Of a stretch of DNA of 8,369 nt, positions 1-6,294 are shown one piece after another. The notes beneath the pieces were generated by a model. The model saw only the letters and a program-made list of their open reading frames with translations. It was not told the origin of the DNA and did not search any database. How positions within the stretch are numbered: the stretch's first letter is position 1; each line of letters starts with the position of its first letter. The DNA lies in assembly GCA_018897875.1 (NCBI GenBank), contig JAHIKF010000141.1:1-8369 (forward strand). The letters are read 5' to 3'. Both the position numbers and the translations under genes were made by a program. This DNA is from Pseudomonadota bacterium. GTDB lineage: Bacteria; Desulfobacterota; Desulfobaccia; Desulfobaccales; 0-14-0-80-60-11.

Positions 1-1
1 C

Positions 2-85
2 GGCTGGCTGGACTGGTCCATCACCCGCCCTCTTTACCGGCGTCAAGGGCAGTCCGACAACCGGCTTCCAATTGCCGATTCTTAA
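2..85 (+). CDS. Possible C-terminal end of an upstream gene (partial)
   Basis: Reading from base 2, the frame is open for 27 codons and ends at a TAA (83-85). The fragment starts GWLDWSITRPLYRR and ends LPIADS; it is rich in Trp and Arg, as the tail of a membrane-associated or enzymatic protein might be. The stop falls exactly where the 84-174 repeat begins, a common arrangement for repeats that settle just behind genes. I do not recognise the family, and the other two + frames are also open over this short distance, so the frame choice is weak. The sequence left of the window is needed to decide. Confidence 0.3.
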   Translation, partial: GWLDWSITRPLYRRQGQSDNRLPIADS

Positions 86-174
86 ATCCCCCTAAATCCC
101 CCTTTTCCAAAGGGGGACTTTAATAGGTATTCCTTATAGTTCCCCCCTTTTCTAAAGGGGGGTTAGGGGGGATT
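84..174. repeat. Inverted pair of C5-6/G5-6 hairpins (dispersed-repeat type)
   Basis: Two similar units face each other. The left unit (84-116) has the 10-mer TAAATCCCCC twice in a row (83-102), then a small hairpin CCCCC-TTTTCCAAA-GGGGG. The right unit (142-174) is a hairpin CCCCCC-TTTTCTAAA-GGGGGG followed by TTAGGGGGGATT, which is the left unit in reverse complement with a few mismatches. The whole can fold as one large cruciform or as two small hairpins. Repeats of this look are frequent between genes in many bacterial genomes. Copy number here cannot be judged from one window. Confidence 0.6.
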
Positions 175-237
175 AGAATGATTCCGCTATCGGAAAATAC
201 GTTTGGCATTCGCTATAACCCGGTTTCCTCCCGCCAC

Positions 238-267
238 TTGCCACACCCGGACCCTACCAGTTATGAT
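238..267 (+). promoter_or_regulatory. Predicted sigma70-type promoter of apgM
   Basis: TTGCCA (238-243, 5 of 6 matches to TTGACA) and TATGAT (262-267, 5 of 6 to TATAAT) are 18 bases apart. Transcription would start near base 274, giving a leader of about 70 bases before the apgM ATG at 344. No operator or riboswitch fold is evident in the leader. Confidence 0.45.
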
Positions 268-343
268 AAAGAGGCGCCCTCATCCCGGGGTTCCCTGGAG
301 GCGGGTCAGTATCCACTCTGTCGCGAAAAGGTCAGGTTTACCT

Positions 344-1537
344 ATGAAATACGTCATTCTGGTAGGTGATGGCATGGGGGACTACCCCATGGCCGAGTTG
401 GGAGGCAAAACCCCGCTGGAGGCGGCCAAGACACCCTTTATGGATGAACTGGCCCGGCGGGGCGAACTGGGGTGCGCCCGCACCATCCCTCCGGGCAAAG
501 AGCCCGGCAGCGACATCGCCAATCTGGCCATCATGGGGTATGATCCGGAGCGCTACCACACCGGCCGGGCGCCGCTCGAGGCCGCGGCCCTGGGAGTGGA
601 CCTGGCCCCCGCGGAGGTGGCCTTCCGCTGCAACCTGGTGACCCTGCGGCACGAAGGCCCGCAACTCATCATGGAGGACTACGCCGCCGGGCACATCACC
701 AGCGAGGAAGCCCGGGAGATCATCCAGGTGCTGGATTCAGCCCTGGGCCGGGACGGACGCCGCTTTTACCCGGGGGTGAGCTACCGGCACCTCCTGGTGT
801 GGACCGAGGGGGACGCGGCCTGGCGCACCTACCCGCCCCATGACTGGACCGGCAAGGAGGTGGGCCACCTCATGGACGCGGGCGCCGCCGCCCCCTTGTG
901 GGACCTGGTGCGGGCCTCCTGGCCCATCTTGAAGGATTACGACATTAACCGCCGGCGCCTGGCGGCCGGGAAAAGGCCGGCCACCTCCATCTGGCTCTGG
1001 GGGCAGGGACGACCGCCCCAAATGCCCACCCTGAACGAGCGCTTCGGCCTTACCGGCGCGGTGATCTCGGCGGTGGATCTCATCCGGGGCATCGGCAAGT
1101 ACGCCGGGCTTAAGCCCATTTTGGTCCCCGGGGCCACGGGCTTTTTGGATACCAATTACGCCGGCAAGGTGGCCGCGGCCCTGGACGCGCTCAAGGAAAT
1201 GGACCTGGCCTTCGTCCACGTGGAGGCCCCGGATGAAGCGGGCCACAGCGGCGAACTGCAACTCAAGCTCCAGGCCATCGAGGACTTCGACGCCAAGGTG
1301 GTGGGGCCCATGCGGGCGGGGTTGGATCAGCTGGGGGATTACCGCCTCCTGGTGCTCTGCGACCACTTCACGCCGCTTATCCTGCGCACCCACACCGATG
1401 AGCCGGTGCCGTTCATCCTCTACGACTCCCGGACCCCGGGTGACCGTCCCCGGCCCTACACCGAGGCCGCGGCCAAGGATGCCGGCCTGCTCCTGGACCA
1501 GGCGGCCGACCTGCTGCCCCGGCTGCTGGAACGGTAG
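344..1537 (+). CDS. apgM: Cofactor-independent phosphoglycerate mutase, ApgM type (or homoserine-kinase-like paralogue)
   Basis: This 397-residue protein belongs to the alkaline-phosphatase-fold, two-metal phosphoglycerate mutases of archaeal type (COG3635), which interconvert 3- and 2-phosphoglycerate in the cytoplasm. Visible motifs are LVGDGMGDYP at the N-terminus (metal-binding Asp9), PPGKEPGSDIANL with the likely nucleophile Ser56, HTGRAPLEA, HVEAPDEAGHSGE (His292, Asp297, His301), and CDHFTPLILRTHTDEPVPF (Asp340, His341, His350). The length is normal for the family. I start at the ATG at 344 because the family begins M-K-Y-x-I-L-V-G-D-G-M; an AAAAGG (326-331) and an AGG (334-336) give a weak ribosome site. 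The frame is open upstream to a TTG at 203, but that extension has no family similarity. Bacterial members close to this one have also been proposed to be homoserine kinases (TIGR02535-type), so the substrate is not settled by sequence. It is convergent with the DUF3124 gene. Confidence 0.93.
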   Translation: MKYVILVGDGMGDYPMAELGGKTPLEAAKTPFMDELARRGELGCARTIPPGKEPGSDIANLAIMGYDPERYHTGRAPLEAAALGVDLAPAEVAFRCNLVTLRHEGPQLIMEDYAAGHITSEEAREIIQVLDSALGRDGRRFYPGVSYRHLLVWTEGDAAWRTYPPHDWTGKEVGHLMDAGAAAPLWDLVRASWPILKDYDINRRRLAAGKRPATSIWLWGQGRPPQMPTLNERFGLTGAVISAVDLIRGIGKYAGLKPILVPGATGFLDTNYAGKVAAALDALKEMDLAFVHVEAPDEAGHSGELQLKLQAIEDFDAKVVGPMRAGLDQLGDYRLLVLCDHFTPLILRTHTDEPVPFILYDSRTPGDRPRPYTEAAAKDAGLLLDQAADLLPRLLER

Positions 1538-1614
1538 AAACAATTGGGGGGAGGGCCAGGGTTTTTCGTAAGGCGTCCCTGCCCGCTTACAAAAAACAAA
1601 ACCCGTATAAATAA

Positions 1615-1639
1615 GTAGGGGCGACCCGTTGGGTCGCCC
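1615..1639 (+). repeat. REP-like element: GTAG plus hairpin
   Basis: GTAG (1615-1618) directly abuts a perfect 9-bp stem, GGGCGACCC (1619-1627) and GGGTCGCCC (1631-1639), with loop GTT. It lies about 80 bases behind the apgM stop. A strong stem here could slow or end transcription, but the following bases TTGTTCG are too poor in T for a convincing intrinsic terminator. The architecture is shared with elements at 3466-3486, 7042-7096 and 8143-8203. Confidence 0.6.
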
Positions 1640-1665
1640 TTGTTCGTCGGCAAAAATTTACTTTT

Positions 1666-1697
1666 GAAGAAAAGGCCAGGCGCTCGGTCCCTGCCCT
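1666..1697 (-). terminator. Candidate intrinsic terminator behind the DUF3124 gene
   Basis: On the - strand, AGGGCAGG (1697-1690) can pair with CCTGGCCT (1680-1673) with one mismatch around a 9-base loop, followed by TTTTCTTC. A weaker 8-bp outer repeat, TTTTGAAG at 1662-1669 and CTTCAAAA at 1699-1706, encloses it. It sits 55-86 bases past the DUF3124 stop, between the two convergent genes. The mismatch and the interrupted T run keep confidence modest. Confidence 0.35.
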
Positions 1698-1727
1698 CCT
1701 TCAAAAATCCCTACACTCTTTTTAACC

Positions 1728-1748
1728 GAAAACGGAAAACAGAAAACA
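1728..1748. repeat. Heptanucleotide tandem repeat, GAAAACR x3
   Basis: Three back-to-back copies, GAAAACG, GAAAACA and GAAAACA, end three bases before the DUF3124 stop codon (1752-1754, - strand). Two other heptamer tracts occur in the window, at 3206-3240 and 8057-8084, also at gene edges. Confidence 0.6.
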
Positions 1749-1751
1749 GTA

Positions 1752-2249
1752 TTATTCGGCCTGCTCCTTTATGATGCGGCCCTGGGTGGCGAAAGAAAAC
1801 CCCTGGGCCCCTAATGAGCCGATTATCAGGCATTCGATAATCGGTTCATTGACTTTTTTTTCGGCTTGCCACTGGATAATAAAATTAGCGCCCAGACCTT
1901 CCGCTTCTTTCTTGGACTCCTTAACCACCACCCGCATAGCTCCCAACGGATTGAGGCTAACCGGCGCCTTGAGGTAGCTGCCGACTTTTTGGCCCTCGGT
2001 GTTGTATTCATCTATACGAGCTATGGTGATCGCCTGGGCCGGGTCGGTGTTATGAATCACCAGGTTAGTCCGGAGAGGGACCGTCATGTAGATGGGCGGT
2101 CCACTGATAACATTTGAATAACTCGGTATATAAACCGTTTGGCCTTTTATTAGTTTAACGGCAGCTGAAGCCGCCCCGCCGCTTAAAAAGAGCACCAGTG
2201 TCGCCAGGCTGGCGAACCAAAACAGCCGTCTCACCTTCTGCATCCGCAT
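1752..2249 (-). CDS. Exported DUF3124 family protein
   Basis: This 165-residue protein has a typical Sec signal peptide: basic start MRMQKVRR, hydrophobic run at about residues 9-22, and a likely cut after ASA (residue 29). There is no lipobox Cys, so the mature protein should be free in the periplasm or outside the cell. The mature part carries what I recognise as the DUF3124 pattern: KGQTVYIPSYSNV, a strand region ending in HNTDPAQAITIARID, a GANFIIQWQAE stretch, then PIIECLIIGSLGAQGFSF near the C-terminus. It looks all-beta; no catalytic residues are evident and the function is unknown. The start at 2249 is chosen because AAGGAG (2258-2263) lies 8 bases upstream; an upstream in-frame ATG at 2291 lacks such a site and would bury the signal peptide. 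It follows purQ by 136 bases, a gap with only a small CGCGT/ACGCG hairpin (2292-2306). Confidence 0.8.
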   Translation of the reverse strand: MRMQKVRRLFWFASLATLVLFLSGGAASAAVKLIKGQTVYIPSYSNVISGPPIYMTVPLRTNLVIHNTDPAQAITIARIDEYNTEGQKVGSYLKAPVSLNPLGAMRVVVKESKKEAEGLGANFIIQWQAEKKVNEPIIECLIIGSLGAQGFSFATQGRIIKEQAE

Positions 2250-2257
2250 CTCTTGTT

Positions 2258-2263
2258 CTCCTT
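2258..2263 (-). promoter_or_regulatory. Ribosome binding site deciding the DUF3124 start
   Basis: AAGGAG on the - strand, 8 bases before the ATG at 2249. It selects this start over the in-frame ATGs at 2291 (no Shine-Dalgarno sequence) and 2243 (two codons further in). Confidence 0.7.
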
Positions 2264-2385
2264 GAGGGCCGGGGTAAGGGAAATTGCCCACCGCGTTATC
2301 GACGCGATGACCGGACGAGTTAAAAAACGTGCAGACCGGTTGACCCTTAAGTTCCGGGGCCGGCTGGGACCGGAGCCGCGCCTCT

Positions 2386-3243
2386 TTAAACCTGGTCCTG
2401 AAGGTAGCGCACCGCGTTCTTGAAGATGGCCAGGCCGGCGCCCACCTGTTCGGGGTAGGGTTCCCCCCGCCGGCGCCAGGCTTCTTTTTCCCGGGTCCAG
2501 GTGGGGTGCTGGAACGAAGAGATATGGGCTTCGGGGTGGGGCATGAGGCCCAGGACCCGGCCGGTGGCGTCCGTGACGCCGGCGATGTCCAGCAGCGACC
2601 CGTTGGGGTTATGAGGAAACCGGCCCAGGGCTAAACTTCCCGAGGGGCCGGCGTATTTCAGGGCGATCTGCCCCCGGTCGGCCAACTCCGCCAGGATGGG
2701 GCCATCGGCGTAAAATTTCCCCTCCCCGTGGCGGATAGGCAATTCCAGGCGATCCAGCCCCTGAGTAAACACGCACTTGGAGTCCATGGCCTTGAGGTGG
2801 ACCCAGGCGTCCCGAAAATTGCCGCAGTCGTTGGGGATGAGCGCCGCCAGACGGGCGTCGGCCCGCCCGGGCAGGCCCGGCAGCACCCCCAGGTTGACCA
2901 GGACCTGGAAGCCGTTGCAGATGCCGATGACCAGGCGGCCGGCCTGGATGAACTCTTGTAAGGCCAGGCCCAGGGCCAGCTTCAGCCGCAAAGCCAGAAT
3001 GACCCCGGCGCCGTGGTCGTCACCCCAGGAAAATCCACCGGGCACGGCCAGGAGGTGGTAGTCCCACAGGAGGCCCGGATTCTCCAGCAGATCGGTGGTG
3101 TGGACCCGCACCGCCTCGGCCCCGGCCCTCTCAAGGGCGAAGGCGGTCTCGTAGTCGCAGTTGAGGCCGTAGCCATAGAGCACTAAGGCCTTTGGCCTCA
3201 GTGCCGGGTTTTGGGTTTTGGGTTTTGGGTTTTGGGTTTTCAT
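2386..3243 (-). CDS. purQ: Phosphoribosylformylglycinamidine synthase, glutaminase subunit (PurQ)
   Basis: PurQ is the class I glutamine amidotransferase that supplies ammonia to PurL, which converts FGAR to FGAM in purine synthesis. Numbering from the ATG at 3243 (285 residues), the signatures are YGYGLNCD (the family's GSNCD region), VPGGFSWGDD, the nucleophile elbow GICNGFQ with Cys109, and PHPEAH with His236 and Glu238 completing the triad. HGEGKFYADG and PNPNGS resemble the glutaminase end of large PurL proteins. The N-terminus is odd. Homologues start at about the residue I number 15 (LRPKALVLY), but here that codon is CTG (3201-3199). The preceding in-frame ATG at 3243 is followed at once by five AAAACCC heptamers, giving a KTQNPKPKTQNP leader. 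Other possible starts are an ATG at 3258, a TTG at 3267, and a GTG at 3183 with AAAGG five bases upstream. None of the ATGs has a clear ribosome site. PurS and PurL are not adjacent. Confidence 0.9.
   Translation of the reverse strand: MKTQNPKPKTQNPALRPKALVLYGYGLNCDYETAFALERAGAEAVRVHTTDLLENPGLLWDYHLLAVPGGFSWGDDHGAGVILALRLKLALGLALQEFIQAGRLVIGICNGFQVLVNLGVLPGLPGRADARLAALIPNDCGNFRDAWVHLKAMDSKCVFTQGLDRLELPIRHGEGKFYADGPILAELADRGQIALKYAGPSGSLALGRFPHNPNGSLLDIAGVTDATGRVLGLMPHPEAHISSFQHPTWTREKEAWRRRGEPYPEQVGAGLAIFKNAVRYLQDQV
3206..3240. repeat. Heptanucleotide tandem repeat, GGGTTTT x5, inside the purQ 5' end
   Basis: Five perfect copies of GGGTTTT on the + strand (AAAACCC on the coding strand) begin immediately after the ATG at 3243. 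Seven is not a multiple of three, so gain or loss of one unit would shift the frame of any purQ start upstream of it. The + (template) strand also fits the G-quadruplex rule: five G3 runs with T4 loops. Confidence 0.95.
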
Positions 3244-3309
3244 AAAATCAAGCGGCATGGATAACAATCAGTAATTTGGCTGGCAGTGCCCACCCGCATT
3301 TTTGATACT

Positions 3310-3451
3310 CGTTCCCAAGCTGAGCTTGGGAACGTAACATTTTTGGCCCAAGCTCTGCTTGGGCACCATCACTTTTGATTACTTAACCCAATAACTAATG
3401 GAAAGCAGAGCCTTGCATCCAAGGGGATTCCCAAGCAGGAGCTTGGGAACC
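3310..3451. repeat. Cluster of CCCAAGC/GCTTGGG palindromes
   Basis: Three related palindromes lie within 142 bases. At 3310-3334 there are perfect 12-bp arms (CGTTCCCAAGCT) around one G. At 3346-3364 the arms are GCCCAAGC and GCTTGGGC around TCT. At 3428-3449 the arms are TTCCCAAGC and GCTTGGGAA around AGGA. Between the last two lies AAGCAGAGCCTTG (3403-3415). The group looks like one composite dispersed repeat with divergent copies of a unit. It fills most of the gap between secDF and purQ and separates purQ from any promoter further up. Confidence 0.65.
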
Positions 3452-3465
3452 AGGTAAAAACTTAT

Positions 3466-3486
3466 GGTGCGTAAAACGCACCCTAC
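3466..3486 (-). repeat. REP-like element (GTAG plus hairpin), possible weak secDF terminator
   Basis: On the - strand GTAG (3486-3483) directly abuts a 7-bp perfect stem GGTGCGT/ACGCACC with loop TTT (3482-3466). It begins six bases after the secDF stop. The sequence after the stem, ATAAGTTTTT, contains a delayed T run, so it might act as a weak terminator. The same stem sequence recurs at 8147-8163 with a different loop. Confidence 0.55.
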
Positions 3487-3492
3487 GAAAAA

Positions 3493-6162
3493 CTACTTCT
3501 TGCCGCCCTTTTTTGATTTGGGCTTGGGTTTGGGGGCCGCCTTCTTTTCTTCGCTCCGCTTTTTAGCTGCCGCCAGTTCCACGACCTTTTCCCGCTTCAC
3601 AACCACCCGTTTCGCCTCTTTCCGCCAGGCAAAGATGATGGGGCTGGCCACAAACACCGAGGAGTAGGTGCCCACCAGGACGCCTAAGATCATGGCCAGG
3701 GCGAAATCTCTCAGGACCACGCCGCCGAAGAAATACAGGGCCACCACCACCAAAAACACGGTGGTGCTGGTGATGATGGTCCGGGACAGCACTTCATTGA
3801 TGCTGAGGTTGATAATCTCTCCCAGTTTGCCCCGGCGCCGGGCCAGGTTTTCCCGGATGCGGTCGAAGACCACCACGGTGTCGGTGAGGGAGTAGCCCGC
3901 GATGGTCAGAAGCGCGGTGACCACCAGCAAGGTGATTTCGATGTTGAACAGCCAGAAGACGCCCAGGACGGCCAGGACGTCGTGGAAGGTGGCCATGGTG
4001 GCGCCGATCCCGAAGATGAACTCGAAGCGCCAGGCGATATACACGATGATGCCCACCAAGGAGATGACAATGGCGACAATGGCCTTATTGCGCAGGTCCT
4101 GGCTGATGGAGGCCCCGATCTCGGATTTGCCGATCACCTTGAAGTCATTCTCCGGCAGGGCTTTATTGAGAATTTTCACCAGGTGGCTGGACATTTGGCC
4201 CACGGAGTCCTCGGACTTCTTGAGCTTGACCATGAGTTCCTTGCCGCCTTCGAGCTGCTGGATCTCGGCGTGGCCCCAGCCTTCCTTGTTCAGGATATCC
4301 CGGACCGCGTTGACGGTGAAGGGCTTGGCCGCGGTCATCTCCACCAGGGCGCCGCCGCTGAACTCCACCCCCAGGTTGCCCTGGCCACGGGAGAGCTGCA
4401 CGAAGGCCACGACCCCCAGGAGGCACAGGGCCCCCGTAATGATAAAGGCGTAACGGCGCCAGCCGATGAAGTCAAAATTGGTCAGCTTGAAGAATTCGAA
4501 GAAACTGAGCTTTTTTAACCAGCGCTTGAGGACCACCCAGTCGTACACCACCCGGGTGCCGAACAGGGCGGTGAACAGGTTGAGGGTCACGCCCAGGCTC
4601 AGGGTGACGGCAAAACCCTTGATGGGCCCGGTGCCGAACAGGAAGAGGGCAAACGCGGTAATCAGGGTGGTGACGTGGGAGTCGATGATGGTCCAGAAGG
4701 CCTTGTCATAGCCCCCGTCGATCCCGGCCTTCAGGGGCTTGCCGGCATGAAACTCCTCCCGCATGCGCTCGTAGATCAGCACGTTGGAGTCCACCGCCAT
4801 CCCGATGGACAGGATGATACCGGCGATGCCCGGCAGGGTGAGGGTGGCGCCCAGGAGCGACAAGGCCCCCAGGAGCAGGATGACGTTGAGGATCATGGCG
4901 TAGTTGGCCACCAGCCCGGAGAGGCGGTAGTAGAAGATCATAAAGCCGATAACCAGGAGGGTGCCGATGAGGCCCGCTGTGAGGCCTTTCTTGATGGAGT
5001 CGGCGCCCAGGGTGGGACCCACGGTGATATTCTGGACGATCTTGACGGTGGCGGGCAGGGCCCCGGCCCGGAGCACGATGGCCAGGTCATGGCCCTCGGC
5101 CGTGGTGTAGGAACCGGTGATCTGGGCCTTGCCGCCGCCGATGCGCTCCTGGATGACCGGGGCGGAGCGCACGATCCCGTCCAGAATAATGGCCAGGCGG
5201 CGCTTGACGTTCTCCCCGGTGATCCGGCCGAACTCCGCGGCCCCCCGGCGGTTAAAGTCCACGGACACGTAGGGTTCATTGTAGTCGCCGATGCGCACCA
5301 CGGCGTTTTTCACCGCCTCGCCGGTCATCAGGACCTTCTTTTTAAGCAGTAAGGGCTTGGACTCCATCCGGCCGGTCTCCCGGTTGAGGCTCTTTTCGAT
5401 ATACACCTCATCTTCGGCGGGAATCTTGTCGGATAAAGCCTGGTTGAGCTCCTCCCGGGTATAGCCGGGTTTGAGCTTGCCGCTCTTGAGCGCGGCTTCG
5501 ATCAATTCCGGCAGATTGATCGGAGCCTGGTCGTCCACCAGCTTGAATTCCAGCTGGGCCGTCTGGCCGATGAGGTCCAGGGCCCGCTGGGGGTCCTGGA
5601 CGCCGGGGAGCTGGACCACGATCTGGTCGGCCCCCTGGCGCACCAGGACCGGCTCGGTCACTCCGAACTGGTCAATGCGGTTGCGCAGGACCTCCAGGCT
5701 CTGGGACAGGGTGCGTTCCTGGAGTTGCTTGATTTCCTCCGGCGTCAGGCTCAGGGTGAAGACCAGACCCCCGTCCTGGCGTTGGGACTCCCCGGCCGCC
5801 AGGTGAGGGAACTCCTCCTTGAGAAATTTCTGGAAAGCCGCCTGTTCGTCTTTATTGGGCAGGGTGACGGGCAGCGAGTCTTTGGCCACATCTCCGATCT
5901 TGAGGCCCAGGCCCCGCTTCTCCCCCATCTCCTTCAGATCGTTGGCATCCCGGTTCAAGGCATTTCTGACCGCACTCTCCATGTCCACCTGGAGGATCAG
6001 GTGCATGCCCCCTTTCAGGTCCAACCCTAACTTCAAACCGCGGCTCACATGCTGTTCCCACCAGCCGGGGAGTCCCCCGGTGAGGGAAGGGAGCACGAAC
6101 ATGATAGCAACGACGGTGAGGATAAATAAGAAGAGAAATTTCAGGCGAACCGCTCGCAACAT
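3493..6162 (-). CDS. secDF: Protein-export membrane protein SecDF (SecD-SecF fusion)
   Basis: SecD and SecF use the proton gradient to pull preproteins across the membrane after SecYEG/SecA. Here both are one 889-residue chain. The SecD half has a first membrane helix at residues 9-27, the LGLDLKGG motif at 45-52, a large periplasmic P1 region, then helices 2-6 with GIAGIILSIGMAVDSN, where Asp458 is the family's conserved membrane Asp. The SecF half opens at about residue 557 with FFKLTNFDFIG, then a helix, a short periplasmic region with LGVEFSGG, and RFEFIFGIGATMATFHDV (His727, Asp728). A Lys-rich tail of about 40 residues ends it. Twelve membrane segments are expected. Many Gram-negative relatives keep secD and secF as separate genes; here the join is very short (LKKLSFFEFF). 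The start is secure: AAGGAG (6171-6176) lies 8 bases upstream of the ATG. yajC, the frequent upstream neighbour, is absent. An own promoter lies at 6295-6321. Confidence 0.96.
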   Translation of the reverse strand: MLRAVRLKFLFLFILTVVAIMFVLPSLTGGLPGWWEQHVSRGLKLGLDLKGGMHLILQVDMESAVRNALNRDANDLKEMGEKRGLGLKIGDVAKDSLPVTLPNKDEQAAFQKFLKEEFPHLAAGESQRQDGGLVFTLSLTPEEIKQLQERTLSQSLEVLRNRIDQFGVTEPVLVRQGADQIVVQLPGVQDPQRALDLIGQTAQLEFKLVDDQAPINLPELIEAALKSGKLKPGYTREELNQALSDKIPAEDEVYIEKSLNRETGRMESKPLLLKKKVLMTGEAVKNAVVRIGDYNEPYVSVDFNRRGAAEFGRITGENVKRRLAIILDGIVRSAPVIQERIGGGKAQITGSYTTAEGHDLAIVLRAGALPATVKIVQNITVGPTLGADSIKKGLTAGLIGTLLVIGFMIFYYRLSGLVANYAMILNVILLLGALSLLGATLTLPGIAGIILSIGMAVDSNVLIYERMREEFHAGKPLKAGIDGGYDKAFWTIIDSHVTTLITAFALFLFGTGPIKGFAVTLSLGVTLNLFTALFGTRVVYDWVVLKRWLKKLSFFEFFKLTNFDFIGWRRYAFIITGALCLLGVVAFVQLSRGQGNLGVEFSGGALVEMTAAKPFTVNAVRDILNKEGWGHAEIQQLEGGKELMVKLKKSEDSVGQMSSHLVKILNKALPENDFKVIGKSEIGASISQDLRNKAIVAIVISLVGIIVYIAWRFEFIFGIGATMATFHDVLAVLGVFWLFNIEITLLVVTALLTIAGYSLTDTVVVFDRIRENLARRRGKLGEIINLSINEVLSRTIITSTTVFLVVVALYFFGGVVLRDFALAMILGVLVGTYSSVFVASPIIFAWRKEAKRVVVKREKVVELAAAKKRSEEKKAAPKPKPKSKKGGKK
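4510..4518 (-). other. In-frame slippery sequence TTA AAA AAG at the SecD-SecF junction
   Basis: Codons 549-551 of secDF read TTA AAA AAG, which contains the A AAA AAG heptamer (4516-4510) known from E. coli dnaX frameshifting. A -1 slip here would add AQFLRILQADQF and stop at TGA (4474-4472), releasing a SecD-only protein of about 563 residues. No strong Shine-Dalgarno-like stimulator or stable downstream hairpin is obvious; only a short TCAG/CTGA pairing is possible. The sequence is certain but its function is speculative. Confidence 0.3.
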
Positions 6163-6170
6163 GCAACTAT

Positions 6171-6176
6171 CTCCTT
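6171..6176 (-). promoter_or_regulatory. Ribosome binding site of secDF
   Basis: AAGGAG on the - strand, 8 bases before the secDF ATG at 6162. It is the strongest translation signal in the window, together with the DUF3124 one. Confidence 0.75.
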
Positions 6177-6294
6177 AGCGCCGGGGATGAGTCCGACGTC
6201 GACCAAACTATATTTCCCTTAATTACCGGGAGGTTATGGCATAGAGAACTACAAGGGAAGTGCTCCGCCCCCGGGTTTAGCTCAATTTAACAAA

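Noticed and set aside
203..343. N-terminal extension of apgM from a TTG codon
   Set aside because: The extension contains the predicted promoter and has no family counterpart; the family start is at 344.
178..369. 63-codon + strand frame starting at the edge of the first repeat
   Set aside because: No ribosome site and no similarity that I recognise; it contains the apgM promoter and overlaps the apgM start.
737..1543. 268-codon open frame on the - strand opposite apgM
   Set aside because: GC-rich antisense frame with Gly/Pro/His/Gln-heavy composition and no motif; the + strand gene has a full set of catalytic motifs.
1568..1590. GTAAG...CTTAC inverted repeat as the apgM terminator
   Set aside because: Only 5-bp arms with a long loop, followed by A-rich rather than T-rich sequence on the + strand.
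2250..2291. Longer DUF3124 start at the ATG at 2291
   Set aside because: No Shine-Dalgarno sequence there, while 2249 has AAGGAG at 8 bases and puts the signal peptide at the N-terminus.
3206..3240. Telomere-like or CRISPR-like array
   Set aside because: Units of 7 bases without spacers; a simple microsatellite explains it.
4675..5352. 225-codon open frame on the + strand inside secDF
   Set aside because: Asp/Gly/His-rich shadow of the SecD coding strand, with no recognisable domain.
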